64,000 bases of DNA, from positions 2,976,001 to 3,040,000 of the forward strand of contig NZ_CP043732.1 in NCBI RefSeq assembly GCF_014084045.1, given 5' to 3'. The position numbers and the translations under genes were made by a program. The stretch comes from Microbacterium esteraromaticum (GTDB lineage: Bacteria > Actinomycetota > Actinomycetes > Actinomycetales > Microbacteriaceae). Of this stretch, positions 46,819-56,207 are shown one piece after another. Within the stretch, counting starts at the first letter, position 1, and the number at the start of each line of letters is the position of its first letter. The notes under the pieces are model-generated. The model ran no database searches and was not told the DNA's origin. It worked only from the letters and a program-made list of their open reading frames with translations.

Positions 46819-48068
46819 TCGAGGTAGTCCCGCAGCGACTGCGAACGGCTCGGGTGACGCAGCTTCGCCATGGTCTTCGACTCGATCTGGCGGATGCGCT
46901 CGCGTGTGACTCCGAACGTGTCGCCGATCTGGTCGAGGGTCTTGGGCTGGCCGTCGCCGAGGCCGAAGCGCATCCGGATCACGCCGGCCTCGCGCTCGGA
47001 CAGCGAGTCGAGCAGCTGCTCGAGCTGTCGCTGCAGCATGGTGAAGCCCACGGCGTCGGCGGGCACGACGGCCTCGGTGTCCTCGATGAGGTCACCGAAC
47101 TCGCTGTCGCCGTCCTCGCCGAGCGGGGTGTGCAGCGAGATCGGCTCTCGACCGTACTTCTGCACCTCCACGACCTTCTCGGGGGTCATGTCCAGCTCGC
47201 GCGAGAGCTCCTCGGGAGTGGGCTCGCGGCCCAGGTCCTGCAGCATCTGGCGCTGCACTCGGGCCAGCTTGTTGATGACCTCGACCATGTGCACCGGAAT
47301 GCGGATGGTGCGGGCCTGGTCGGCCATGGCACGGGTGATCGCCTGGCGGATCCACCACGTGGCGTAGGTCGAGAACTTGAAGCCCTTGGTGTAGTCGAAC
47401 TTCTCCACCGCGCGGATCAGGCCGAGGTTTCCCTCCTGGATCAGGTCCAGGAACTGCATGCCGCGACCGGTGTAGCGCTTGGCGAGCGAGACGACGAGAC
47501 GGAGGTTGGCGCCGAGCAGGTGGCTCTTCGCGCGCTGGCCGTCGCGGGCGACCCACTGCAGGTCGAGTCCGAGCTGGCTCGACTTCTCCGCAGCCGACAT
47601 GGTCGACAGCTTCTCCTCGGCGAACAGACCGGCCTCGATGCGCATCGCGAGCTCGACCTCTTCGGCCGCGTTGAGCAGTGCGACCTTTCCGATCTGCTTG
47701 AGGTAGTCCTTGACCGGGTCGGCGGTCGCGCCGGTGATCTGGGTGGAGTAGACGGGGACGTCGTCCTCGTCCTTCGATGTCAGGACGATGGCGCCCGTCG
47801 GCAGCGGCTCGGTGAAGGCGGGCTTCTTGTCGCCCTCCTCGTCATCGGCATCCTCGGTCTCGACGACGACGTCCTCGGCCTCGGCGGCCTCATCGTCCTT
47901 CTTCGCCGTGCGACGGGCGGGGGCCTTCTTCGCGGCGGCCTTCGCCGGCGCCTTGGCAGCCTTCTTCGGCGTCGCCTCGGCAGCGTCGATCGTCTCGGCC
48001 TCGGCGGCCTCGGTCGCGGCGGCGGTCTGCTTGGTCGTCCGGGATTTCTTGCTCGTGGCAGGAGTCAC
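46815..48068 (-). CDS. sigA: Principal RNA polymerase sigma factor, RpoD/SigA
   Basis: The 417-residue sigma-70 protein has a lysine/alanine-rich N-terminus (about residues 1-100), then regions 1.2 to 4: [46 protein letters not shown], the region 2.4 [14 protein letters not shown], region 3 [15 protein letters not shown], and region 4.2 [21 protein letters not shown]. It directs housekeeping transcription. The GTG start at 48068 is preceded by GAAAGG. Its stop overlaps murT, so it is in one coupled operon with cell-wall genes. A GATAAT -10-like hexamer (48179-48184, minus strand) is a weak promoter candidate. Confidence 0.97.
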   Translation of the reverse strand: MTPATSKKSRTTKQTAAATEAAEAETIDAAEATPKKAAKAPAKAAAKKAPARRTAKKDDEAAEAEDVVVETEDADDEEGDKKPAFTEPLPTGAIVLTSKDEDDVPVYSTQITGATADPVKDYLKQIGKVALLNAAEEVELAMRIEAGLFAEEKLSTMSAAEKSSQLGLDLQWVARDGQRAKSHLLGANLRLVVSLAKRYTGRGMQFLDLIQEGNLGLIRAVEKFDYTKGFKFSTYATWWIRQAITRAMADQARTIRIPVHMVEVINKLARVQRQMLQDLGREPTPEELSRELDMTPEKVVEVQKYGREPISLHTPLGEDGDSEFGDLIEDTEAVVPADAVGFTMLQRQLEQLLDSLSEREAGVIRMRFGLGDGQPKTLDQIGDTFGVTRERIRQIESKTMAKLRHPSRSQSLRDYLE

Positions 48069-48233
48069 GTTTCGCCTTTCACGGAGCGGTGCACACGCTC
48101 CGAGCCATTTCGGACACTAGTAAGACCCTTGTCAAGTCCATCCGCGAGGAATGTCTGTTGACAACGGGTCGAGCATCCATTATCACACACACCGGCGCCG
48201 GGTTCCTCCGATTCGCCGGATCCGCTCGTCCGG

Positions 48234-49160
48234 TCAGCGCTGCTTGTCGTCGTCGCCGGGCCTGCGGGTCGCGAGATAGCGCTCGAGCTCGGCGGCGAGC
48301 TCGTCAGCGCTGGGCAGATCGCGCTCGTCGAAGCCTCCCTTGTCGCCGGTGTCGTCGCGACCGGCCATGTACGCGTCGTAGCGCTGCTCGAGTCCGTGCA
48401 GCATCTGCATCAGCTCATCGCTGCCCTGCACCTGTTCGGCGACGCGGGCGTGGAACTCCTCGCCTCGTTCGTGCACGGCATCCATGCGCAGCACCAGCCC
48501 GGTGCCCGCCATCAGCTTGTCTGCGGCGGCGATGACGGTGTCGGGATACTCGGTGTCTGCGAGGTAGTGCGGCACCAGCAGCACGAAGCCGGCCACGCGC
48601 ACGTCGCTCTCGATCAGGCGGAACTCGAGCAGGTGCGCCGCCGTCGCCGGCACCTGCGTGCGCGGACGCCACACCGAGTGCACCGCGGTGAGGTCGCGGC
48701 GGTTGCCGCTGACGGTCGCCCCGAGCGGACGGGTGTGCGGGACGGGCATGGCGATCGAGTGCACCCAGGTGACCCCCGCCACCTGGAAGGCCTCGACGAA
48801 GTCGACCACCGCACGGGCGAAGGCGTTCCAGGCGAAGTCGGGCTCGTAGCCGGAGAGAAGGAGGAACTGCTGGCCGAGCGCATCGTGCGCGAGCGACAGC
48901 TCCAGTCGGGAGGGCCGGTACTCGGTGAGGTGGTCTTGGTCGAAGAGCATGATCGGCCGACGCGCACGGTAGTCGAGAAGCACATCGTTGTCGAAGACGA
49001 TCAGCGGGCTCGGCTCGGTCGTCGCGTTCAGGTGCTCGATGAGCCCGGCGACGGCGCTTCCCGCATCGGTGAAGCCGGTGAGCAGGATGACCAGGGGCAG
49101 GCCGGTCGGCACGTCCGGGGCCCCGGGAACCGACTCGAAGAGGTCTGCAGGTGACGGCAT
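48234..49160 (-). CDS. PAC2-family protein
   Basis: The 308-residue protein matches PAC2: PLVILLTGFTDAGSAVAGLIEHL near the start, RPIMLFDQDHLTEYRP, and VAGVTWVHSIAMPVPHTRP. PAC2 domains are known from proteasome-assembly chaperones; in actinobacteria this family is widespread and uncharacterised. TAGCAT six bases before the ATG suggests a leaderless transcript, though GGAGG is also present in the spacer. Confidence 0.85.
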   Translation of the reverse strand: MPSPADLFESVPGAPDVPTGLPLVILLTGFTDAGSAVAGLIEHLNATTEPSPLIVFDNDVLLDYRARRPIMLFDQDHLTEYRPSRLELSLAHDALGQQFLLLSGYEPDFAWNAFARAVVDFVEAFQVAGVTWVHSIAMPVPHTRPLGATVSGNRRDLTAVHSVWRPRTQVPATAAHLLEFRLIESDVRVAGFVLLVPHYLADTEYPDTVIAAADKLMAGTGLVLRMDAVHERGEEFHARVAEQVQGSDELMQMLHGLEQRYDAYMAGRDDTGDKGGFDERDLPSADELAAELERYLATRRPGDDDKQR

Positions 49161-49166
49161 GCCTCC

Positions 49167-49172
49167 ATGCTA
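49167..49172 (-). promoter_or_regulatory. -10 element for a leaderless PAC2 transcript
   Basis: TAGCAT on the minus strand is six bases from the ATG at 49160. Confidence 0.45.
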
Positions 49173-49259
49173 CGAGTCGCACCCGCGGGCAGGGCGGTGA
49201 GGTGCATGCTCACAGCGAACACGGCACGGCGCCCTCGTCTCGGCAGCGGCCGCCGTCCA

Positions 49260-49265
49260 TAGGAT
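49260..49265 (+). promoter_or_regulatory. -10 element for a leaderless pepA transcript
   Basis: TAGGAT is exactly six bases before the ATG at 49272; the spacer is GGAGGC. Confidence 0.45.
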
Positions 49266-49271
49266 GGAGGC

Positions 49272-50747
49272 ATGACGCTTCCCGTGATCTCTCACACGAC
49301 CGATCCGTTCCCCGGAGGCACTGCAGACGCCGCGGTGCTCGTCATCCCCGATCCCTCCTCCTCTGCCGACGCACTCAGCGGCTTCGAGGGACTTGCCGAC
49401 ACCCTGGCAGGAATCGGGTACAAGGGAACCGCCTCCGCCTACACGCGCGTGCATGTTCCGACAGTGACGTCGCTGCCGCTCGCCGTCGTCAGCGCAGGCG
49501 GGCAGCCGGATGCAGCATCCGTGCGCGACGCCGTGGCCACGGCCGTCCGCTCGCTGACCGGGTTCTCGACGGTGGCCGTCGGCTTCGCAGGCGACCTCGA
49601 CGCACACGTCGACGCCGCCGCGGAAGGCGCGCTGCTGGGCGGGTACCGCTTCGACGACTACCGCTCGGCGAAGAAGCCCTCCCGCGCCGACGCGATCGTG
49701 CTGCATGCGACGGAGACCTCCGACGACGCCCTCGATCACGCCCGGACGGTCGCCGAGGCCGTCGCGCTCGTCAAGGATCTCGTCTCGGTGCCGGCCGAAT
49801 GGCAGAGCCCCGCGCAGCTCGCCGAGGAAGCTGCGAAGGCAGTCGCCGACCTGCCCATCGAGATCGAGGTGCTCGACGAGACGCAGCTCGAGGAGCAGGG
49901 CTACGGCGGCATCCTCGGCGTCGGCCGGGGCTCCGATCGCCCGCCGCGGCTGGTGCGCCTGGAGTACTCCCCCGCCGAAGCGGTGCGTCACATCGCCCTC
50001 GTGGGCAAGGGCATCACCTTCGACACCGGCGGGCTCTCGCTCAAGCCCGCGACCGGAATGGTCGGCATGAAGTTCGACATGGCGGGCGCAGCAACCTCGC
50101 TGGCCGCGATCCGCGCCATCGCCGCCCTCGGTCTTCCCGTGCGCGTGACCGCGTTCCTGTGCATCGCGGACAACATGCCGTCCGGCCGCGCGACCCGCCC
50201 CGGCGACGTGCTGCGCATGCTCGACGGCCAGACCGTCGAGGTGCTCAACACCGATGCCGAGGGGCGCCTGGTGATGGCGGACGGGCTGGTCGCCGCGAGC
50301 CGCGAGAATCCCGACGTGATCATCGACGTCGCCACCCTCACCGGCGCGATCATCGTCGCGCTGGGGATGCGCCACACCGGGGTCATGGGCGACGACGACG
50401 CCGTAGCCGAGTACCTCGCCGCCGCGGAGTCGGTCGGCGAGGACGCGTGGGCGCTGCCTCTCCCGGCGTTCATGGAGGAGAGCCTCGATTCGCAGATCGC
50501 CGACATGATCAACGCGAACATGGGCGACCGCTCCGGGGGGTCGCTGTTCGCCGGTCTGTTCCTGCGCCGCTTCGTCGGTCGCACGTCGGATGCCGAGGAT
50601 GCACCGCGCATCCCGTGGGTCCACCTCGACATCGCCGGCTCGAGCGAGCACAAGGGCGCTCCGTACGGGTTCACGGAGAAGGGTCCGACCGGCGCCGCCG
50701 TGCGCTCCCTGATCGCCTTCGCACGAGCATCGGTCAAGGAGTCCTGA
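49272..50747 (+). CDS. pepA: Leucyl aminopeptidase
   Basis: The 491-residue M17 metallopeptidase has KGITFDTGGLSLKPATGM (metal-binding Lys/Asp), FDMAGAATSL and the signature NTDAEGRLVMADGL. It removes N-terminal residues from peptides with two bound metals. Its stop overlaps the lpd start (TGATG at 50745), coupling them. TAGGAT six bases ahead suggests a leaderless start. Confidence 0.95.
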   Translation: MTLPVISHTTDPFPGGTADAAVLVIPDPSSSADALSGFEGLADTLAGIGYKGTASAYTRVHVPTVTSLPLAVVSAGGQPDAASVRDAVATAVRSLTGFSTVAVGFAGDLDAHVDAAAEGALLGGYRFDDYRSAKKPSRADAIVLHATETSDDALDHARTVAEAVALVKDLVSVPAEWQSPAQLAEEAAKAVADLPIEIEVLDETQLEEQGYGGILGVGRGSDRPPRLVRLEYSPAEAVRHIALVGKGITFDTGGLSLKPATGMVGMKFDMAGAATSLAAIRAIAALGLPVRVTAFLCIADNMPSGRATRPGDVLRMLDGQTVEVLNTDAEGRLVMADGLVAASRENPDVIIDVATLTGAIIVALGMRHTGVMGDDDAVAEYLAAAESVGEDAWALPLPAFMEESLDSQIADMINANMGDRSGGSLFAGLFLRRFVGRTSDAEDAPRIPWVHLDIAGSSEHKGAPYGFTEKGPTGAAVRSLIAFARASVKES

Positions 50748-52120
50748 TGGCGACGCATGAGTTCGACCTGGTCATCCTCGGCGGGGGCAGCGGCGGATAT
50801 GCGGCTGCGCTGCGCGCCAGCGAGCTGGGCAAGAAGGTCGTCCTGATCGAGAAGGACAAGGTCGGCGGCACCTGCCTGCACCGCGGCTGCATCCCCACCA
50901 AGGCGCTGCTGCACGCGGCGGAGGTGGCCGACCACGTGCGATCGGCGGCGTCGGTCGGGGTCACGGCGACGCTCGAGGCCGTCGACGCGTCCGGCGTCCG
51001 CGCGTACCGTGAGGGCATCGTGGCGAAGAAGTTCAAGGGTCTCGAGGGCCTGATCAAGGCCCGCGGCATCACGACCGTGGCCGGTGAGGGCCGCCTCGAC
51101 CCCGATCGCTCGGTCGTCGTCGGCGACGACCGCTACGTCGGTGTCGACGTCATCCTGGCGACGGGCTCGTACAGCCGCTCGCTGCCCGGCATCGAGATCG
51201 GCGGGCGCATCCTCACCAGCGAGCACGCCCTCGCGCTCGACGAGGTGCCCGGCAGCGTGATCATCCTCGGCGGCGGTGTCATCGGCGTCGAGTTCGCCAG
51301 CGTGTGGAAGTCCTTCGGCGCCGAGGTCACGATCGTCGAGGCGCTGCCGCACCTCGTTCCGAACGAGGACATCGCCCTCAGCAAGGGTCTGGAGCGCGCC
51401 TTCCGGCGACGCGGCATCACGTACTCGCTCGGCACCCGTTTCGAGAAGGCCGAACAGAATGACAACCAGGTCACCGTGACGCTCGAGGACGGCAAGAGCT
51501 TCACCGCCGACTACCTGCTCGTCGCCGTCGGCCGCGGCCCTGCCACGGCCGGCCTCGGATTCGAGGAGGCCGGTGTCGGTCTCGAGCGCGGATTCGTGAC
51601 GGTCGACGAGCAGCTGCGCACGGCCGTTCCCGGCGTGTGGGCCGTCGGCGACATCGTGCCGGGTCTGCAGCTCGCGCACCGCGGCTTCCTGCAGGGCATC
51701 GCCGTCGCCGAGCGCATCGCCGGCATGGACGTCCCGACGCCGCCCGAGTCGCAGATCCCGCGGGTGACGTACTGCAGCCCCGAGGTGGCGTCGGTCGGCA
51801 TCACCGAGGAAGCCGCCGTGGCCGCTCACGGTGCAGACGCCGTGGTCTCGTACGAGTACAACCTCGCCGGCAACGGCAAGAGCGAGATCATCGGCACCGG
51901 CGGCACCGTGAAGGTCGTGCGCCGCAAGGACGGCCCCGTTCTCGGCGTGCACATGCTCGGCGACCGGGTCGGCGAGCTGATCACCGAGGGGCAGCTCGCG
52001 GTCGCGTGGGAGGCGCACCCCGAAGACATCGCGCCCCTCATCCACGCGCATCCCACGCAGAGCGAGGCACTGGGCGAGGCTTTCCTCGCACTCGCCGGAA
52101 AACCGCTGCACGCCCTGTAG
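50747..52120 (+). CDS. lpd: Dihydrolipoyl dehydrogenase
   Basis: The 457-residue E3 enzyme has the FAD motif VILGGGSGGYAAALRA, the disulfide GGTCLHRGCIPTKALLH, the NAD motif ILGGGVIGVEFASVW and the C-terminal HAHPTQSEALGEAF His-Glu pair. It reoxidises lipoamide of 2-oxo acid dehydrogenases. It lies directly ahead of the E2 gene sucB. Confidence 0.95.
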   Translation: MATHEFDLVILGGGSGGYAAALRASELGKKVVLIEKDKVGGTCLHRGCIPTKALLHAAEVADHVRSAASVGVTATLEAVDASGVRAYREGIVAKKFKGLEGLIKARGITTVAGEGRLDPDRSVVVGDDRYVGVDVILATGSYSRSLPGIEIGGRILTSEHALALDEVPGSVIILGGGVIGVEFASVWKSFGAEVTIVEALPHLVPNEDIALSKGLERAFRRRGITYSLGTRFEKAEQNDNQVTVTLEDGKSFTADYLLVAVGRGPATAGLGFEEAGVGLERGFVTVDEQLRTAVPGVWAVGDIVPGLQLAHRGFLQGIAVAERIAGMDVPTPPESQIPRVTYCSPEVASVGITEEAAVAAHGADAVVSYEYNLAGNGKSEIIGTGGTVKVVRRKDGPVLGVHMLGDRVGELITEGQLAVAWEAHPEDIAPLIHAHPTQSEALGEAFLALAGKPLHAL

Positions 52121-52192
52121 GAACGCACCAATATCCGTAGACGCCCAGGTCACTAAGCTTGGGGCAACACAAATTTCTGAAGGAGACTCGAC

Positions 52193-53941
52193 ATGAGCAC
52201 AGCCGTGGTCCTTCCCGCACTCGGGGAGAGCGTCACCGAGGGCACGGTCACTCGCTGGCTGAAGCAGGTCGGCGACACAGTGCAGGCCGACGAGGGCCTG
52301 CTGGAGATCTCGACCGACAAGGTCGACACCGAGATCCCGTCCCCCGTCAGCGGTGTCATCGAGGAGATCCTCGTCGCCGAGGACGAGACCGTCGAGGTCG
52401 GCGCGCTGCTCGCGCGCATCGGCGACGGCAGCGGCGCGGCGTCGGGCGGAGAAGCACCCGCCGCAGAGGAGCCGGCCGCAGAGGCTGCTCCGGCCGCAGA
52501 GGCACCGGCTGCCGAGGCGCCGGCTGCGCAGGCACCGGCAGCACAGGAGACCCCTGCTGCGGAGGCGGCACCGGCAGCGGCCGCATCCGGCGATGCCACC
52601 GACGTCGTCCTCCCCGAGCTGGGTGAGAGCGTCACCGAGGGCACCGTGACCCGCTGGCTGAAGCAGGTCGGCGACGATGTCGCAGTCGACGAGGCGCTGC
52701 TCGAGATCTCGACCGACAAGGTCGACACCGAGATCCCGTCGCCCGTCGCGGGAAAGCTGCAGGAGATCCTGGCGGCCGAGGACGAGACCGTCGAGGTCGG
52801 CGCCGTGCTGGCACGCATCGGCTCCGGAGCACCGGCGGCCGCACCCGCCGCCGAGGCTCCCGCTCCGGCTCCGGCCGCCGAGGCTCCGGCTCCGGCCGCC
52901 GAGGCAGCCGCTCCGGCACCCGCTCCCGCCGCTCCGGCTCCCGCCGCTGAGGCTCCTGCTGCTCCGGCCGCTCCGGCTCCCGCCGCGGCCCCGGCCGCTC
53001 CCGCTCCGGCCGCGGAGGCACCCGCTGCCGACTCGGACTCGCTGTACGTCACGCCGCTCGTGCGCCGCCTGGCCAGCCAGCAGGGCATCGACCTGTCGAC
53101 GATCACCGGCACCGGCGTCGGCGGACGCATCCGCAAGGAGGACGTCCTCAAGGCCGCCGAGTCGAAGTCGCAGGCTCCCGCCGCCGAGGCGGCCGCTCCG
53201 GCAGCGGCGCCGCTGGAGGTCTCGCCCCTGCGCGGCACCACCCAGAAGATGTCGCGTCTGCGCAAGGTCGTCGCCGAGCGCGCTGTCGCCTCGATGCAGC
53301 AGACCGCTCAGCTCACCACCTTCGTCGAGGTGGACGTCACGAAGCTCGCGGCGTTCCGCAACGCGAAGAAGGACGAGTTCAACCAGAAGACGGGCGCGAA
53401 GCTGTCGTTCCTGCCGTTCTTCACCCTTGCGGCCGCCGAGGCGCTGCAGGCCTTCCCGATCATCAACTCGACCGTCGACGGCGACTCGATCGTCTACCCG
53501 GCGACCGAGAACATCTCGATCGCGGTCGACACCGAGCGCGGCCTGCTCACCCCGGTCGTGCGCGATGCGGGCACGAAGAACATCGCCCAGCTGGCTCAGG
53601 AGATCGCCGATCTCGCGGCGCGCACCCGCGACAACAAGCTGAAGCCGGACGAGCTCGCAGGCGGCACCTTCACGGTGACCAACACGGGTTCGCGCGGCGC
53701 GCTGTTCGACACGCCTCTGGTGTTCCTGCCTCAGTCGGCGATCCTCGGCACCGGCGTCGTCTTCAAGCGCCCCGGCGTGGTCACCGTCGACGGAGTGGAT
53801 GCCATCGCCGTCCGCTCGTACGTCTACCTGGCGATCTCGTACGACCACCGCACGATCGATGGCGCGGACGCGGCTCGCTTCCTCGGCGCGATCAAGACCC
53901 GCCTCGAGTCGGCGGAGTTCGCTGCGAACCTCGGGATCTGA
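52193..53941 (+). CDS. sucB: 2-Oxoglutarate dehydrogenase E2 (dihydrolipoyl succinyltransferase), two lipoyl domains
   Basis: The 582-residue E2 has two tandem lipoyl domains (about residues 1-80 and 130-210), each with EISTDKVDTEIPSP carrying the lipoyl lysine, separated and followed by Ala-Pro-rich linkers. A peripheral-subunit-binding domain follows (about 285-320, TPLVRRLASQQGIDLST) and the catalytic domain ends with YDHRTIDGADAARFL. GAAGGAGA precedes the ATG. It works with lpd upstream; no E1 is in the window. Actinobacterial annotations often call this SucB. Confidence 0.93.
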   Translation: MSTAVVLPALGESVTEGTVTRWLKQVGDTVQADEGLLEISTDKVDTEIPSPVSGVIEEILVAEDETVEVGALLARIGDGSGAASGGEAPAAEEPAAEAAPAAEAPAAEAPAAQAPAAQETPAAEAAPAAAASGDATDVVLPELGESVTEGTVTRWLKQVGDDVAVDEALLEISTDKVDTEIPSPVAGKLQEILAAEDETVEVGAVLARIGSGAPAAAPAAEAPAPAPAAEAPAPAAEAAAPAPAPAAPAPAAEAPAAPAAPAPAAAPAAPAPAAEAPAADSDSLYVTPLVRRLASQQGIDLSTITGTGVGGRIRKEDVLKAAESKSQAPAAEAAAPAAAPLEVSPLRGTTQKMSRLRKVVAERAVASMQQTAQLTTFVEVDVTKLAAFRNAKKDEFNQKTGAKLSFLPFFTLAAAEALQAFPIINSTVDGDSIVYPATENISIAVDTERGLLTPVVRDAGTKNIAQLAQEIADLAARTRDNKLKPDELAGGTFTVTNTGSRGALFDTPLVFLPQSAILGTGVVFKRPGVVTVDGVDAIAVRSYVYLAISYDHRTIDGADAARFLGAIKTRLESAEFAANLGI

Positions 53942-53947
53942 CCCCGC

Positions 53948-55312
53948 TCAGCCCCGATCCGATGGCTGGTCCGCGACGTCGTACACGTCGCGGACCAGCC
54001 ATCCGTCTTCGTGGGCGACGAGCACGAGCATCTGCTCGCCTCGCTGCCCTGACGCCCCCAGGCGCAGCACGCTGACGTCGCCATAGTCCTCGACGGCCGT
54101 GATCGTCCGGCCCTCGCCCGCGCCGGCGAGGCGCTCCTGCACGAGAGCCCCTGCCCCGTCGACGACCGAGTCCGCGCATGCCGCATCTCCCTGGTCCGCG
54201 CAGTCGGCGATCGCTGCGAGGAGCACGGCGGCGTGCTGCTGCGCGGAGCCGTCCGTGACCGCATCAGCCTCCGCACCTGACGACGGGTGAGCGTTCTTCT
54301 GCGTCGGCACCCCCTCCGACGTGCGGGACTCGGCGCTCGCATCCTGAGTCCCCTGGTCGACGGTCGCCTCATCGGCGACGCGCTCGGACGCCGATGAGTC
54401 CTGCTCTGACGACGGCCACAGCAGGCCGCCGATGAGCACGACGCCCGCAACGGCCCCGCCGGCCAGCAGCATCCTGCCCCTCCCCGCACGCGCGGGAGTC
54501 GCAGAGACCCGATCCGCAGCGGGCGCGTCGACGTGCCCTCGGCGTGCCCGCCGATCGCCGATCGTCTCGCGCAGCCGCATCGCCAGCTCGAATGCGCGCT
54601 GCCCCGCCTGTCGCAGACGGTCGCGCGGAGCGGCCGGCGACTGCGCGTCGCCCGGCAGCCGCACCAGGTGCGCCTCGATCGCCGCAACTCGCTCGGGAGC
54701 GAACGCCTCACGCAGCAGCGGCTTCGGTGCGGCGAGATCGGTCAGCTCGCGCTCCCACTGCTCGAGGGAGCGACGCACGACCCGCGGGTCCCCTGCGGCG
54801 GTGGCGACGCGGGCGAGCAGGCGGTCCATCGCGCGGTCCGCACAGCCCTCGCGCAGCCGGGCGATGAGGGCCACGGCAGACTCTGAGCACCCTGCGCCCT
54901 CGCCCGGCGCGAACAGCGGACGGGCGTCGTCGGTCAGCCACCACTGGCCTGCCACCGCCCGGTCCCCCACCTCGACGATCCCGCGCAGCATGCTGCCGAC
55001 CAGTGTCACCGTCTCCCCCGTCGACAGCCCCGTCTCCCCGACGGCACGACGGCCGAGGAACGCCTCGACGCGGTCCGCGCACCACGGGAGCAGAGCATCG
55101 TGGCCGTCGGATCTGCGAAGCACGTCGCCCACTCCGGCGACGTGCTCAGCCCCCGCGAAGGCCCAGAGCACCTCCGGCACCGATTCGGCGGGCACGCGCA
55201 CCGCTCGCCGCTCGCCGTCGGTGATCAGCTCGCCGGGGTACGCGGACTCCCGTGGGTCGAGCAGCCGGATCCCGCGATGCGCCTCCGGCGCCAGCACTGC
55301 CGTCTCATCCAT
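53948..55312 (-). CDS. Membrane-anchored hypothetical protein
   Basis: The 454-residue protein has a cytoplasmic N-terminal region (about 1-270) with a coiled-helical stretch, one membrane segment (about 282-300, MLLAGGAVAGVVLIGGLLW), a Ser/Thr/Glu-rich linker and an external C-terminal domain (about 380-445, QMLVLVAHEDGWLVRDVY). The acidic, low-complexity linker and terminal domain suggest a surface or regulatory role, but no family was recognised. Convergent with sucB, six bases between stops. Confidence 0.65.
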   Translation of the reverse strand: MDETAVLAPEAHRGIRLLDPRESAYPGELITDGERRAVRVPAESVPEVLWAFAGAEHVAGVGDVLRRSDGHDALLPWCADRVEAFLGRRAVGETGLSTGETVTLVGSMLRGIVEVGDRAVAGQWWLTDDARPLFAPGEGAGCSESAVALIARLREGCADRAMDRLLARVATAAGDPRVVRRSLEQWERELTDLAAPKPLLREAFAPERVAAIEAHLVRLPGDAQSPAAPRDRLRQAGQRAFELAMRLRETIGDRRARRGHVDAPAADRVSATPARAGRGRMLLAGGAVAGVVLIGGLLWPSSEQDSSASERVADEATVDQGTQDASAESRTSEGVPTQKNAHPSSGAEADAVTDGSAQQHAAVLLAAIADCADQGDAACADSVVDGAGALVQERLAGAGEGRTITAVEDYGDVSVLRLGASGQRGEQMLVLVAHEDGWLVRDVYDVADQPSDRG

Positions 55313-55421
55313 CCGACCATCTCAGCGCTCGGCGACGACCGCTGGGCCTGGAATCCGCGGTCTGGGGACGGAATGGGCCGTTCGGGCTGCTGTGCAGGAA
55401 GAACGTGCATCACGGAATCGG

Positions 55422-55427
55422 TAGGCT
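55422..55427 (+). promoter_or_regulatory. -10 element for a leaderless DUF4191 transcript
   Basis: TAGGCT is exactly six bases before the ATG at 55434. Confidence 0.5.
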
Positions 55428-55433
55428 GTACGC

Positions 55434-56144
55434 ATGGCAAAGAGTGCTCCCGTCACCGAGAAGCGGCCCGGCTTCTTCTCGCAGATCCGTTCCCTGTTCC
55501 GTTTCACGCGGGACGTGTACGGCTGGCTGCCGTGGGCGCAGATCGCCATTCTCATCGCGGGTGTGCTGATCGGTCTGATCATCGGCTACCTCATCAGCGG
55601 CGCCTCTGTGCTCGGCCTCATCCTCTGGGGCTTCACCGGCCTCATGTTCGGTGTTCTCGGCGCGATGTTCCTGATGACGCGTCTGTCGACCAAGGCCATG
55701 TACGCCAAGATCGACGGGATGCCCGGAGCCAGCGGCCACGTGCTGAGCACCAGCCTCGGGCGCAGCTGGTCGGCATCCGACACCCCTGTCGGGATCAACC
55801 CGAAGACGCAGGAGGCCGTCTACCGCGTGGTCGGCCGCGGCGGCATCGTCATCGTCGGCGAGGGAGCCCGCGGTCGCCTGACCCGGCTCGTGAACGAGGA
55901 GCGCCAGAAGGCGCAGCGCGTCGCCCACGGCGTGCCGGTCACGGTCCTCTATGTCGGACACGGTGACGACGACGTCGCCATCGCCGACCTGTCGAAGACC
56001 ATCAAGAAGCTTCCGAAGGCGATCGACAAGGCCACGATGGCGGCGGTCATCCGCCGCGTCGAGTCGGTGTCGCAGTCGCTGTCGTCGCTGCCGATCCCTA
56101 AGGGCATCGACCCGACGCGCGTGCGCTCTCAGCGGCCTCGCTGA
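55434..56144 (+). CDS. DUF4191 membrane protein
   Basis: The 236-residue protein has two adjacent N-terminal membrane segments (AQIAILIAGVLIGLIIGYLI and ILWGFTGLMFGVLGAMFL) and a soluble C-terminal domain with AVYRVVGRGGIVIVGEG and LTRLVNEERQKAQRV. It matches DUF4191 of actinobacteria, whose function is unknown. It is flanked by an 18-bp perfect terminator toward rimK. Confidence 0.85.
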   Translation: MAKSAPVTEKRPGFFSQIRSLFRFTRDVYGWLPWAQIAILIAGVLIGLIIGYLISGASVLGLILWGFTGLMFGVLGAMFLMTRLSTKAMYAKIDGMPGASGHVLSTSLGRSWSASDTPVGINPKTQEAVYRVVGRGGIVIVGEGARGRLTRLVNEERQKAQRVAHGVPVTVLYVGHGDDDVAIADLSKTIKKLPKAIDKATMAAVIRRVESVSQSLSSLPIPKGIDPTRVRSQRPR

Positions 56145-56162
56145 TCCCGCACCGCGCGCATT

Positions 56163-56203
56163 CGACAGACGGCTCCTCTCATCCCGAGAGGAGCCGTCTG
56201 TCG
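56163..56203. terminator. Bidirectional 18-bp perfect-stem terminator
   Basis: CGACAGACGGCTCCTCTC (56163-56180) pairs perfectly with GAGAGGAGCCGTCTGTCG (56186-56203) around a 5-base loop, between convergent DUF4191 and rimK. Confidence 0.9.
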
Positions 56204-56207
56204 CATC

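Noticed and set aside
48130..48163. TTGACA/TGTCAA pair as sigA promoter
   Set aside because: No matching -10 at the right spacing on either strand.
52440..53040. Internal repeats in sucB as a mobile or unstable element
   Set aside because: They are Ala-Pro linker codons between lipoyl domains, normal for the family.
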